From NCBI GenBank assembly GCA_001870995.2, contig MLAV02000005.1, forward strand, positions 248,001 through 312,000: DNA of 64,000 nucleotides, in the 5' to 3' direction. Below, in pieces: positions 8,951-17,508 of this stretch. Position numbers and translations under genes: made by a program. How positions within the stretch are numbered: the stretch's first letter is position 1; each line of letters starts with the position of its first letter. The DNA comes from Chitinophaga sp. CB10 (GTDB taxonomy: Bacteria; Bacteroidota; Bacteroidia; Chitinophagales; Chitinophagaceae). A model generated the notes under the pieces. The model saw nothing but the letters and a program-made list of their open reading frames with translations. It was not told the DNA's origin and did no database searches.

Positions 8951-9646
8951 CTACCACCGTTTTTTATACCGCTTTTCCACTTCCGGGTGAATATTCCTGG
9001 ACACGGGAATCCGTACGGAGCCAATAAACAGGTGATCCTCTTCCAGCTGGTCGATATGATGGAACCCTACCACATACCACCGGTGCACGTGCATAAACTC
9101 GCTCAGTGGCAGCTGCGCCATGATCCAGTCCAGCTTTTCTTTGGTCGCTATCTTCTGGTCCTTTGTATGGAGGAGGATGTGGTCGTCCATTACTTCCAGG
9201 TAGCGGAGGTCTTCATACTTTATTTTCTCATAGTGGTTTTCACAACGGAGCATGAAATGGTCGGTTGTTCTTGGGGGTACGGTTTGTTGTCCTTCCATGT
9301 TGATGATATTATAGAGTCGGTAAACGAGATTATAAAAAGCTTCGTAGGTGAGATCGGGGAAAATAACTTCTTCGTGGCAAACATAGAACGGATAGGGATT
9401 ATTGTCCGGGTAGGATAACACTAGTACGGTCATACTATGCTCCTCTTCGGTGAACAGCGTTTCCGGCTGTGGCGGCGGCGTACCGGTGAATATGAGGTGA
9501 ATGGTTTCGGTATCCAGGAAAGGGGTGGCCGCGTCAAAGCTCTGGCAGTGCTGGGCCAGGAAAGTAAAGGAGGTATTATTGATAAACCTTTTCAGGTTCT
9601 GAAATCCGTTGGGTATGTCACCAAGGATGAGGCAATTTAACATCAT
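8951..9646 (-). CDS. LytTR-type DNA-binding protein with degenerate receiver
   Basis: A 231-aa protein. The C-terminal about 100 residues are a LytTR DNA-binding domain: FMLRCENHYEKIKYEDLRYLEVMDD, where the usual pattern has a short strand before YLEA, then FMHVHRWYVV and IPVSRN near the end. The N-terminal about 120 residues have receiver-like length and secondary structure (MMLNCLILGD start), but the phospho-acceptor Asp is missing; the strand that should carry it reads IHLIFTGTPPP. It is therefore an orphan, phosphorylation-independent relative of LytTR response regulators. No histidine kinase of the LytS type is adjacent. The target is unknown. ATG 9646 (followed by a second Met) is taken as start. 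Confidence 0.8.
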   Translation of the reverse strand: MMLNCLILGDIPNGFQNLKRFINNTSFTFLAQHCQSFDAATPFLDTETIHLIFTGTPPPQPETLFTEEEHSMTVLVLSYPDNNPYPFYVCHEEVIFPDLTYEAFYNLVYRLYNIINMEGQQTVPPRTTDHFMLRCENHYEKIKYEDLRYLEVMDDHILLHTKDQKIATKEKLDWIMAQLPLSEFMHVHRWYVVGFHHIDQLEEDHLFIGSVRIPVSRNIHPEVEKRYKKRW

Positions 9647-9776
9647 ACAATTGATGCGTTAATAATTTTAAATACGATGCATATACCTGTGCGGGTTGCT
9701 TGTAACAGGCTAAAAAAAGTAGCAGGTAACTCGATAGAAACCTGCGTAGTATTAAAAATCTAATCTAAACCGCGTT

Positions 9777-9857
9777 ATGAAAAAAATAGCTTGGTACATC
9801 GGTCACTGTTGCCTGTTAGTCGGTTTCAATATTGCTTCAGGACTTTTCCGGGTGTAA
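9777..9857 (+). CDS. Possible 26-aa peptide
   Basis: ATG at 9777 opens a 26-codon frame with a basic start (MKKIAWY), a hydrophobic middle with a Cys pair and a GLFRV end before TAA. It looks like a lone signal or membrane segment. It might be a real small membrane peptide, a leader, or the remnant of a secreted protein. There is no upstream promoter of the consensus type and no homology I can name, so support is weak. Confidence 0.25.
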   Translation: MKKIAWYIGHCCLLVGFNIASGLFRV

Positions 9858-9915
9858 AATTGGTGATAATAAAAGTGTCAAATGTTTACTCAATGTTAAC
9901 GGAACGGGTATTAAC

Positions 9916-9957
9916 AAAAAAAAGGTGAACAGGAACACAACAGTATCCCTGTCCACC
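9916..9957 (-). terminator. Intrinsic terminator of the HTH gene
   Basis: Read on the minus strand, GGTGGACAGG (9957-9948) pairs with CCTGTTCACC (9933-9924) over 10 bp with one G-U pair, followed directly by eight Ts (9923-9916). It lies about 125 nt after the stop of the gene at 10081-10359. Confidence 0.75.
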
Positions 9958-10080
9958 AATGTTTGATGGATGTAACAAAAGATGCTGCAGGCCGGCGGGT
10001 TAAGGTCGGGCAACAGGATCTTGGGCACCTTTGGGTGCAATGCGGGGCTTCACTCAGGCAGAGTGAGTGTCAGGCAGTGG

Positions 10081-10359
10081 TTACCACAATGTGATCATGA
10101 GGGCGAAAAGTACGGCACTCGCGGTGACCAGGTTCTTCGTGAACCTGATGTTGAATCCACCTTTTTCCGAGTAATAGTAACTTTCCTTGTACCGGTCGTA
10201 TTCAATGGGAGCACCTAACTCCTTCATCATTTTGAGGAATTCATAGAGTGTTCTTTCGGAAATACGAAGCCGCTTGGCTAACTGAGCGGGCTTCCCGGTG
10301 CCTTTGATCCTGATTAGGTAATCAATGGTCTGTAAACGGTCAAAATAACGCTTTGGCAT
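10081..10359 (-). CDS. Small helix-turn-helix protein with hydrophobic C-terminus
   Basis: A 92-aa protein. Residues about 8-50 form a winged-helix HTH of the HTH_11/DeoR kind (TIDYLIRIKGTGKPAQLAKRL..SERTLYEFL), with the recognition helix at SERTLYEFLKMM. Residues 55-70 continue the wing (IEYDRYKESYYY). The end (about 76-92, LVTASAVLFALMITLW) is hydrophobic and long enough for a membrane helix, so it may be anchored. Such stand-alone HTH proteins are frequent in Chitinophagaceae, but I know no assigned target. It is a single-gene unit with a terminator at 9916. Confidence 0.7.
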   Translation of the reverse strand: MPKRYFDRLQTIDYLIRIKGTGKPAQLAKRLRISERTLYEFLKMMKELGAPIEYDRYKESYYYSEKGGFNIRFTKNLVTASAVLFALMITLW

Positions 10360-10600
10360 GTGGCATAGAGGGGCTTAACGATGAGTATATAATATTTAAT
10401 TTACGGAATTGTACTGATTAAACCAAGCTATAGATATATATATTTTAATGTAAATATTATCAACTTGATTTAATTGTAGTTCTGAAAATCCTGCTGCAAA
10501 TAAATAGCGCGCATGCGCTACTGTCGCGTCCTTCCGGTTATCTGAGTCCGCATATTAAACGCAGTGACCTGCATTTTATTGGCAGGAATCCAGATTTTTT

Positions 10601-11935
10601 TTACTGTTGTAATGCCTCGTAAATGATGTTGGCAAGCGCTGTACCGTAGTCCTCTGCGGGGTTTGGAGGTTTGACTGCAAAAATATTGCCGTCGCGGGTG
10701 ATTACAATTAACGTGGGGCATGCGTTCACGTTATACTGCTGTTGCATGGCCGCAAACTGCGCACCGGGGTATAACTGCAGCCCAACGCCCTTTACAGCAA
10801 AGGGTTTCATGCCTATATGGAGGAAGGCCACCTCCTCTTTGCGGAAGCATTTTGAAATTTCGTCGAGGGTGGGTAATAAATTATCATCGTCAGAACAGAA
10901 GTGCAGGAGTACCACCTTGCCGGCAAACTGGCTGAGGGACACCGTATTGCCCTGCATATCCGGCAGGCTGAAAGGCGGCGCTGGCATGCCTTTGCGGATA
11001 CCCCGCTTTACTTTATTATATGGAGTGGCCACTGCTTCCTTACAGGCAGGGTCCCGCACGAAGGCCAGGTAATCTTTTGCGCAGCTCTCCAACTCCTCTT
11101 CCACGCCGCCCATGGCAAAGGCCATCAGCAGCTGGTGGGCCAGCAACTTTTCCTGCAGCGGCCCTGTATATCTACTTTTAATCCATTCATACACCGCTTT
11201 ATGCGTGCATTGCTGGTGCGTGCTGCGGTAGTAGTCCACCTGCGCTTTATCCACCAGGTAAGAAAGGAACCTGGCGGACGCGCCGCTTTGCTCATTCACC
11301 GGCAGCTCCGGCAACGCCGGGAGAATGAACTGCCGGTACGCCGCCTCCTGCAGGTCAGGATCCTGCTGCCAGTACGTGCCAATCATGCCGGATGCTACCT
11401 GCCCCAGCAACTCCGCACGCGCCAGGGCATACATATCCGCCGGCATGCTATCACGGTAATGACTCAACGTTGCATGTATAAATTGTAAGGATTGCTTTGC
11501 CCCCTGCATTTCCCGGTCAGGCTCACCCCGTATCGCGCCCATGCCGCCCATGGCACGCCTGCAAAGGTACATGACCCGACTCCCCGCAGCGCCATTGCCG
11601 GACAGCGCTATACTATCTCCCCCAAAAAATATATGAATACTGTCATTCCTGCCGATAATGCCCTGTAAACTCCTGCCCCCGCCGGCATCCGCGTAAAAGA
11701 ACAATAAACCCGCCTGCGCCTCCGGGATGCGGCAATAAAAGGAATCCCGCTCCAGCTGTACCTCCTGCGTTATGACAGGGGAAATGCCCGGCTGCAACCA
11801 GTAGGACACCGCCACCACCCCGCCCGTACGCCCGCCCGCTACCCTGCCCGTAATACAGGGCGCTTGCGCAGCCAGCCGCACATATGCGACCAATAACATC
11901 ATACTGAGGAATATGGGAATACGTGGCGCTACCAT
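10601..11935 (-). CDS. Secreted thioredoxin-fold protein (TlpA-like) lacking CxxC
   Basis: With ATG at 11935, directly before a signal peptide (ending LAAQA), the protein is 444 aa. The frame is open upstream to 11989, but those residues precede the signal peptide. The middle is helical and unassigned. The last about 130 residues (from 315) follow the AhpC/TSA-TlpA pattern: GMPAPPFSLPDMQGNTVSL, then FAGKVVLLHF, and the cis-Pro strand CPTLIVITRDG. At the active site, where TlpA proteins have WCxPC, it reads HFCSDDDNL (Cys347 only). It therefore cannot be an ordinary dithiol reductase. Bacteroidota have many such fusion proteins. The function is unknown and the location is probably periplasmic. 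Confidence 0.75.
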   Translation of the reverse strand: MVAPRIPIFLSMMLLVAYVRLAAQAPCITGRVAGGRTGGVVAVSYWLQPGISPVITQEVQLERDSFYCRIPEAQAGLLFFYADAGGGRSLQGIIGRNDSIHIFFGGDSIALSGNGAAGSRVMYLCRRAMGGMGAIRGEPDREMQGAKQSLQFIHATLSHYRDSMPADMYALARAELLGQVASGMIGTYWQQDPDLQEAAYRQFILPALPELPVNEQSGASARFLSYLVDKAQVDYYRSTHQQCTHKAVYEWIKSRYTGPLQEKLLAHQLLMAFAMGGVEEELESCAKDYLAFVRDPACKEAVATPYNKVKRGIRKGMPAPPFSLPDMQGNTVSLSQFAGKVVLLHFCSDDDNLLPTLDEISKCFRKEEVAFLHIGMKPFAVKGVGLQLYPGAQFAAMQQQYNVNACPTLIVITRDGNIFAVKPPNPAEDYGTALANIIYEALQQ

Positions 11936-12270
11936 TGCTACAATATAATATCTAAGCGAGCCTGAAATTGTTATGCAATTGTTAAGCAACGGTTAACGTA
12001 CAAATACAAATCCCCATGGTAGACACCATAGGGGGCTTGTATTCACAACGATAGTAAATGAAAACTTTACGTAGCCCAATGCTTGCTTGCGTGCAGTGGA
12101 GTTAATTAACCGCGTATTGTGATGCAATAATAAATGAGCGAAATGGTGAGAATGTAAATTATTTCTTAACAAGAGCATGATTAACAAATAAAAATTTGGT
12201 TAGGAATGATAATCAAATTATCAGAGTCCTTTACCAGCAAAGCCTTGCCAGTACGCAACCCATTGCAAAA
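11936..12270. other. Intergenic region, 335 bp
   Basis: A leader region of the thioredoxin-fold gene on the minus strand. It holds an imperfect hairpin (CCCCATGGT at 12012-12020 with ACCATAGGGG at 12025-12034, one bulge) and the palindromic element at 12206-12223 that recurs at 40710. No gene is seen. Confidence 0.6.
12206..12223 (-). repeat. 18-bp palindromic element, copy 1
   Basis: On the minus strand it reads TGATAATTTGATTATCAT, with arms TGATAA and TTATCA around TTTGA. An identical 18-mer lies on the plus strand at 40710-40727. It is 271 nt upstream of the thioredoxin-fold gene start, and copy 2 is 225 nt upstream of another gene, in the same orientation. Confidence 0.6.
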
Positions 12271-14448
12271 TCAGAGGTTAAACCAGTACACTAATTTCAG
12301 CACTAAAGCCCTGTTTTTGACGTAAACAGGTTCCGGAAGGTAGTTATCCGTATAGACAATGAACAAATCCGACGCCGGCCGGTAACGCCACTGCAAACGC
12401 GTATTCAGATTGATGTTCTTCAGCTGCTCATTATACTGCATGAAACCGGTGAAAAAGAGTGTATTCGTCATCGTTACATCCAGCCGCGGCCCCACCAGCC
12501 AAAAGGAATTGTAGCCCCAGGGCGCCCCCAGCCGGATGTCATTGTAATTGGCCGTCATCGCAATGCTCACATACGGCTGGAAACGGTAGCCCAGCTCCGT
12601 ATTCAGCATCAGCCGCCGCCCGCCGGCATAATAACCGCCGTACCGCGCGGAAAACGCATAGGTAAACAGCTGCTGCGGCTGCGATACATAGTCAGCCCCC
12701 ACCGTATTCCAGCTGTGCGTACTGTTAACAGGCAAACTGTCCTTCCCGGTATTCGTAGGGTCAAACTCCTGCAACAACCGGATATAGGTATTGGAAGCCC
12801 AGACGTTCAGCGTATTCCGCTTCCGGAACACCATCCCGTAATTCAGCATGGTTTCATTATCCGTCCGGTGAAACTGCTCGTCCATAAACCAGGTGGTAGT
12901 TACCTGCGGCCCATGGCTCAGCACCTGCCCGGATACAGGGAAAAACAGCCTGGTGGCCGTCGGCGCTAGCCTGATATAACCCCGGCGGGGCACATAGCCC
13001 ACCTCCGCATTATAATGATTGCCTACATACTCGTGCTGCCAGCCTAAGTTCCAGACCTTGCTGGTGTACTGCAGGTTGGCGGCAGTGGCCCAGTCGCTCC
13101 CCTTACGGTCAGGACTATACGATTTTAATACCAGCGCCTTGCCCGTCCAGAAGTTATTGCTGGAAGCCAGGTTGTATTCCAGGCCAAAGTTGCGGTTATA
13201 GCGACTATACACCGGTTTGCCGGTTTCCTGCGGCGGCGTATAGTTCAGCGATTCCTTGTTGATAAAGAGGAAGCCCAGGTTGGAGCGGCTAAACATCCGG
13301 CGCTGCAACGCAGCCACCGTATAGTTTTGCGCCGGCAAAAAGATTTCATCCTTAGCGGCCGTTTGCATGTTCATCAGCCCCAAACGCCAGTCCTTATTGA
13401 GCTTGCCGCTCAGCCTCGCGCCAAACTGAATGGGCACGCCAAGGCCTATACGCCGGGAAAAGAAAGGCCGCAGGGTACTGTACCCGAAGTTGGAAAACTG
13501 GTCCCCGTTTTCCAGGAAAAACTGCCGCCTCTCCGGGAAAAACAATTCAAAGCGGTCCAGGTTGGTCACCTGCTTATCCACATCCACCTGGGAAAAATCC
13601 GGGTTCACCGTCAGGTCCAGGTTCAGGGAGGAGGTAATCCCGATCTTCGCGTCCAGCCCGGCATCCCGGCGCCAGGTAGTGTTGCCGTGCGCGGCATAAT
13701 CTTTCGATAATCCGCCCAGCAAATACGGGATAAGCGAGATGTTCGGGCCGGCCGGCGGCGGCGTGGTATCCCATTGCAAAGTGCCGGTATAAGCGAGGGA
13801 GGCTGTGGGGAATTGCCGCGGCACCGGCGCCCAGGCGGATTTCTCCGTCGTCTTCAGGTCGTTGCGGCTGAAGTTAATGCCCCACTGCGTTACCCCTTTT
13901 TTATAACGTATAGTCTTAAACGGTATAGCGGCTTCAAACACCCATTTATCCGGGTAGTTCCTAACGGCGCTCACCCACTTGTTATCCCAGCTGAGGTCCA
14001 CCTTACCGCCGTCGTACATGAGGCCATCCCACTGGGCGCCTGCCGCGTTTGCGCCAAAGGCGAAGCCGTTGGTCTGGTCGTCAAAAGGGTCCATGAAGAG
14101 GATGAAGTTATCGTTTTTCAGGAAGGCAAAATCCCTCCGGAGGGATTCCACCATGTAAGGCCCGCTGCCGCTCGTATAGTTTTCCACCAGTACGTACAGG
14201 CGTTGCTGGTCATACGCCATGCGCACCTCCGTGCGCAGCCTGGCAGCGCTGGTATCCATCGGCAACACCATCCGGAAATCCCTGGCGATGGCTGCATGGC
14301 TCCATGCTTCCTCGTCAATAACGCCGTCAATTTTTATGGGAGATACCGCGCGGGAAACCGGTAGTTTCCAGGCTTCGTTTTTCTTCTGGGCAAATAGTAA
14401 TACAGGCCAGCAAAGGCATAAGCCCAATAATCGTGGAATTCGTAACAC
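12271..14448 (-). CDS. DUF5916 protein with family 9 carbohydrate-binding-like domain
   Basis: A 725-aa secreted protein. The signal peptide covers residues 1-20 (ending LLFAQ). Residues about 30-215 match the CBM9-like fold of the DUF5916 group: PIKIDGVIDEEAWSHA near the start and NDNFILFMDPFDDQTNGFAF in the middle. The rest (about 235-725) is the DUF5916 region, rich in alternating aromatic strands and ending in a Phe-containing strand (VLKLVYWFNL), as expected for an outer-membrane beta-barrel. The length is close to the usual 700-850 aa. These proteins are common in Bacteroidota and have no proven substrate. It lies 90 bp after the GH20 gene on the same strand, separated by a strong hairpin, so polysaccharide-related work is possible but only inferred. 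Confidence 0.85.
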   Translation of the reverse strand: MLRIPRLLGLCLCWPVLLFAQKKNEAWKLPVSRAVSPIKIDGVIDEEAWSHAAIARDFRMVLPMDTSAARLRTEVRMAYDQQRLYVLVENYTSGSGPYMVESLRRDFAFLKNDNFILFMDPFDDQTNGFAFGANAAGAQWDGLMYDGGKVDLSWDNKWVSAVRNYPDKWVFEAAIPFKTIRYKKGVTQWGINFSRNDLKTTEKSAWAPVPRQFPTASLAYTGTLQWDTTPPPAGPNISLIPYLLGGLSKDYAAHGNTTWRRDAGLDAKIGITSSLNLDLTVNPDFSQVDVDKQVTNLDRFELFFPERRQFFLENGDQFSNFGYSTLRPFFSRRIGLGVPIQFGARLSGKLNKDWRLGLMNMQTAAKDEIFLPAQNYTVAALQRRMFSRSNLGFLFINKESLNYTPPQETGKPVYSRYNRNFGLEYNLASSNNFWTGKALVLKSYSPDRKGSDWATAANLQYTSKVWNLGWQHEYVGNHYNAEVGYVPRRGYIRLAPTATRLFFPVSGQVLSHGPQVTTTWFMDEQFHRTDNETMLNYGMVFRKRNTLNVWASNTYIRLLQEFDPTNTGKDSLPVNSTHSWNTVGADYVSQPQQLFTYAFSARYGGYYAGGRRLMLNTELGYRFQPYVSIAMTANYNDIRLGAPWGYNSFWLVGPRLDVTMTNTLFFTGFMQYNEQLKNINLNTRLQWRYRPASDLFIVYTDNYLPEPVYVKNRALVLKLVYWFNL

Positions 14449-14503
14449 AGTTAATCTGTTAAGGGTCGTAAAACTTACATCGTCACTGTTGGCGCGTAAA
14501 GCA

Positions 14504-14530
14504 GTATCCCCGCCGGCGGGGCGGGGATAC
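14504..14530 (-). terminator. Strong hairpin between GH20 and DUF5916 genes
   Basis: GTATCCCCGCC (14504-14514) and GGCGGGGATAC (14520-14530) form a perfect 11-bp stem with a 5-nt loop, starting 9 nt after the GH20 stop codon. There is no U-tract, so it may be a weak terminator or an mRNA 3'-end stabiliser that lets some transcription through. Confidence 0.55.
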
Positions 14531-14538
14531 CTATGCTG

Positions 14539-17139
14539 TTAGTTGCGGTTGTTTCTCAATTGTTCCTGCGGTTGCGGCACTTTTACCGTTGTGGTGCGAC
14601 TACTCCGCCCACGCGTATCAAACACCCGCACCTTCACGGTTTTGCCGCCTGCCCTGAAAGGCGCGGTGTACACCGGACTTTTCTGCGTAGGCTCTTCACC
14701 GTTAGTCGTATAGCGGATCACCATTCCCGGGAACTGGCTGTTCACGCTTACCTCGTCCTCATTGAGCTGTACGCCGGCGGTAGGAATGCGGTAGTTATAA
14801 CCGCCGTTCAGTTTATCCAGGCGGGGCAGCTCCCGCTTGCCTACCACGTTGGTAAACACGCTCCATGCCTGGTTGTAGAGCTGTTCAGCTTTCGCGGAAT
14901 CCTTTTCCGTAGCCCATGCAGGGTCCTGCGCCCAGGCCCTTTCCGCCAGGCCCAGCATTTTAGGATAGATCATGTACTCCATCCGGTCGGAGTTGCTCAC
15001 CGTTTCGCTCCAGAGCAGGCCCTGGATACCGCGGATGTTCGACTGGCCGAAGCCCGTCAGGCGATCCTTACCCACAAAGGTGGCCGCGGTTACCGGGTCG
15101 CCTTTTCCATCCACTTTGGAATTCTTGTAATAGTCGAACGGTATGAAGTAGAACGGCTTGTCGATATCCACAAATCCGCCCCAGTAGAATCCCGGTTCAT
15201 CGAAGGATTTCATATATGCCATGTCGAAGTAGAAGTTGCTCACACCGGAGAGGATGACCTTGTAACCCGCGTTGGCAAGGCGGTACGAGAGGTCCTCCTG
15301 GCCGCCGCCGATCACGTTGTTCCATACATTCAGCTGGAAGTTATCGTTGGCGAAGTCCGGGTTGGGAATGCTGGCGGATTTACCGTCGATGGTGGTTTTG
15401 CGCATACCTGCTTCCTCCCAGCCGGCCACTTCCAGGTTTTTCGCCTGCAGCAGCTGATGCACCTTGCGGTAGTAATAATACCAGAGGTCATCCACGCTTG
15501 TGATAGTTTTATCCTGCTGCATGAGCGCCTGGCATGCGGGCGACTGCTCGAATACGCCGTGCGGCACCTCGTCCCCACCCATGTGGATGGCCGTGAGCGG
15601 CGCGCCGGCTTCCTTGTACATCGCCTGGATTTCAGTCACTACTTTATCCAGGAATTTATAGGTAGACGGCAGGGCCACGTTCATCACGTTGTCGTTCCAG
15701 TACTGTACGGAATGGTAGTTGGATTTGTCCTTCAGATCGGTCAGCAGGTACGCTTCCGCTTCCTGCTGGCGGCCCTGCGCGGCGAGGCGCTCGTAGCGCA
15801 CTTCCATGGATTTAACGGCGGCGCGGGCGTGACCCGGACTTTCAATTTCCGGCAAAATTCGTATATGCCTTTCCGTTGCATACTTCAGGAGGTCGATGAA
15901 TTCAGCCCGGCTAAAGTAGCCGCTGCCGGCAGGATTGGTAGAATCAGGGCCGGAGCCGTAGGAAGGCGGCAGCATGGACTTAAAGTCGGCCGTATGCCCG
16001 CGGCGCGCCCCTACTTCCGTCAGTTCAGGCAGGCCCGGGATTTCCAGCCGCCAGCCTTCATCGTCGCTGAAGTGGAAGTGCAGCACATTGAGCTTGTAGA
16101 GGGCCATCACATCGATGAGGCGTTGCAGGTCCTTTTTGTTGTGGAAGTTGCGGGCAACGTCGATCATGAAGGCGCGGTACTTAAACCGTGGGTAATCGCT
16201 CACCTGCACGGCCGGAATGCTGATGGATTTCGGCATACCGGCCCATGCGGCAGGTGATATCAGGGCTTTCAGGGACTGAATACCGTAAAACGCCCCTTCG
16301 TTACCGGAGGCGGTGATGGTAACGCCCTGGGGCGTTACATCCAGTTTATAGGCGTCAGCAGCCAGGGATTCGTCCACTTTAAAGTTGATCGCCACCTTTC
16401 CCACAGCACGTTTGCCGAGCAATGCCATCAGTTCATTATGGAGGAATCGGGCGCTTGCGGCCAGCGGGTCATCCGCTTTGATGACCGGGAATGCGTCCAG
16501 CACGAGGTTCCCGCCGGTGGCCTGGTAAGATACCGGCGTAGGGAAAACCAGCGGCAGCTGGGATAAAGGAATATCTTTTATTACAGCGTTCTGTTTGAAT
16601 ATCTGCCCAGGCGTTACCACGGCGCTTTTATCCCCCGGGTAGCGCATCAGTTGCCGCGCCGTGGTGGATGGGCGGATCGTGTAATCCTTTACGGGATAGC
16701 CTTTGTTGGGCTGCCCTGCCCAAACGACGTAGATGCCGGTAGGGCCGTCGGTAAAGTTGACCGCCCAGGCGTCGCTGGCAAAATTGACCTTGATGGAATC
16801 GCCGGGGGCAATGCCTTTGAAGTCAGGCGTCGGGGAAAGCCGGTACAAATCGCCGTTCACATGTTCGAGTTTCACGCCGGGCAACTGCTGCCCCGGTTTG
16901 ATCATGCGAACAAAATTGAAATACAGCTGCCAGTCTTTTGAGGGAAACGGATTACTGCCGTTGTTGATAAAAGTAAATGAAGAAAGGAACTGCATTTTAC
17001 CCTGGTAGTTATTTTCCACTACTTCCCAGGAGGATTTTAAACGCGATAGATCGTAAGGTGTTTGCTGGGCCTGTACATGCATTGTGGCGGCCATCACCAT
17101 GGGTACTGCAACCAGTGTATTTAAATGCTTAAACATCAT
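14539..17139 (-). CDS. Beta-N-acetylhexosaminidase, GH20, chitobiase type
   Basis: An 866-aa exported enzyme that removes terminal N-acetylglucosamine or -galactosamine. A signal peptide ends near residue 24 (HVQAQ). The domain order is that of bacterial chitobiase: an N-terminal CHB_HEX sugar-binding domain (about 30-170), a GH20b domain (about 205-325), the GH20 barrel (about 335-765) and a C-terminal immunoglobulin-like CHB_HEX_C domain (about 796-866, RYTTNGEEPT). The catalytic pair is D523-E524 in HMGGDEVPHG, and FHFSDDEGWRLEI marks the substrate pocket. The full domain set suggests action on chito-oligosaccharides. Upstream lies a cluster of TGCAA sites that could be an operator. Confidence 0.92.
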   Translation of the reverse strand: MMFKHLNTLVAVPMVMAATMHVQAQQTPYDLSRLKSSWEVVENNYQGKMQFLSSFTFINNGSNPFPSKDWQLYFNFVRMIKPGQQLPGVKLEHVNGDLYRLSPTPDFKGIAPGDSIKVNFASDAWAVNFTDGPTGIYVVWAGQPNKGYPVKDYTIRPSTTARQLMRYPGDKSAVVTPGQIFKQNAVIKDIPLSQLPLVFPTPVSYQATGGNLVLDAFPVIKADDPLAASARFLHNELMALLGKRAVGKVAINFKVDESLAADAYKLDVTPQGVTITASGNEGAFYGIQSLKALISPAAWAGMPKSISIPAVQVSDYPRFKYRAFMIDVARNFHNKKDLQRLIDVMALYKLNVLHFHFSDDEGWRLEIPGLPELTEVGARRGHTADFKSMLPPSYGSGPDSTNPAGSGYFSRAEFIDLLKYATERHIRILPEIESPGHARAAVKSMEVRYERLAAQGRQQEAEAYLLTDLKDKSNYHSVQYWNDNVMNVALPSTYKFLDKVVTEIQAMYKEAGAPLTAIHMGGDEVPHGVFEQSPACQALMQQDKTITSVDDLWYYYYRKVHQLLQAKNLEVAGWEEAGMRKTTIDGKSASIPNPDFANDNFQLNVWNNVIGGGQEDLSYRLANAGYKVILSGVSNFYFDMAYMKSFDEPGFYWGGFVDIDKPFYFIPFDYYKNSKVDGKGDPVTAATFVGKDRLTGFGQSNIRGIQGLLWSETVSNSDRMEYMIYPKMLGLAERAWAQDPAWATEKDSAKAEQLYNQAWSVFTNVVGKRELPRLDKLNGGYNYRIPTAGVQLNEDEVSVNSQFPGMVIRYTTNGEEPTQKSPVYTAPFRAGGKTVKVRVFDTRGRSSRTTTVKVPQPQEQLRNNRN

Positions 17140-17508
17140 TAATTGGATGAATTATGTAAGATCTGAAAATGGTATGTTCTACTACACAGACGGGCCCTTT
17201 CGGGGATTATGTATAATGGCATATCGATCCTGGTTGATGGCGCCGCTGGCGGAATTGCCGTGGCGCGTTGTAATATAGTCACTAAAATGCAAATATGCAA
17301 ACGTTGCAAAAAATGAATTTGCAATTTTTGCAATCGGTTTTATTTTTTTATGGGGGGAGAAAAGATTTACGTGCGCGATGCAGCTGGTTCCGTTTACCAT
17401 CACCTGCCTGCGACGCCGGCTGCCGGATATTGAAAGGGCTGCGATACTGCGGTAAGTTTTCAGGAACACGCGGAAAAAAAACTTAAATTCAATGAAATAA
17501 TCTGTCCT
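17140..17508. other. Divergent intergenic region, 369 bp
   Basis: The promoter region between the GH20 gene (minus) and the glutamate-synthase-like gene (plus). The main feature is the TGCAA cluster at 17288-17333. No gene is supported. Confidence 0.6.
17288..17333. promoter_or_regulatory. Cluster of TGCAA sites with a LacI-type palindrome
   Basis: Five TGCAA elements lie within 46 bp: two direct ATGCAAA copies, then GTTGCAAA, then two TTTGCAA copies. The second and third form the inverted repeat TGCAA-ACG-TTGCA (17296-17308), close to LacI/PurR-type operators. The palindrome before the GH105 gene (34962-34983) shares the half-site ATGCAA. Control of GH20 is inferred. Confidence 0.45.

Larger units (their letters stand above)
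9647..10080. other. Intergenic region, 434 bp
   Basis: It holds a possible 26-codon reading frame (9777-9857), a strong minus-strand terminator (9916-9957) and short inverted repeats (GCACC/GGTGC at 10025-10038, TCACTC/GAGTGA at 10050-10066) in the 3' region of the HTH gene. No other gene is seen. Confidence 0.6.

Noticed and set aside
14533..16257. Long open frame on the plus strand (574 codons)
   Set aside because: It lies antisense to the GH20 gene, whose motifs are complete; composition is biased by the opposite frame and no domain is recognised.
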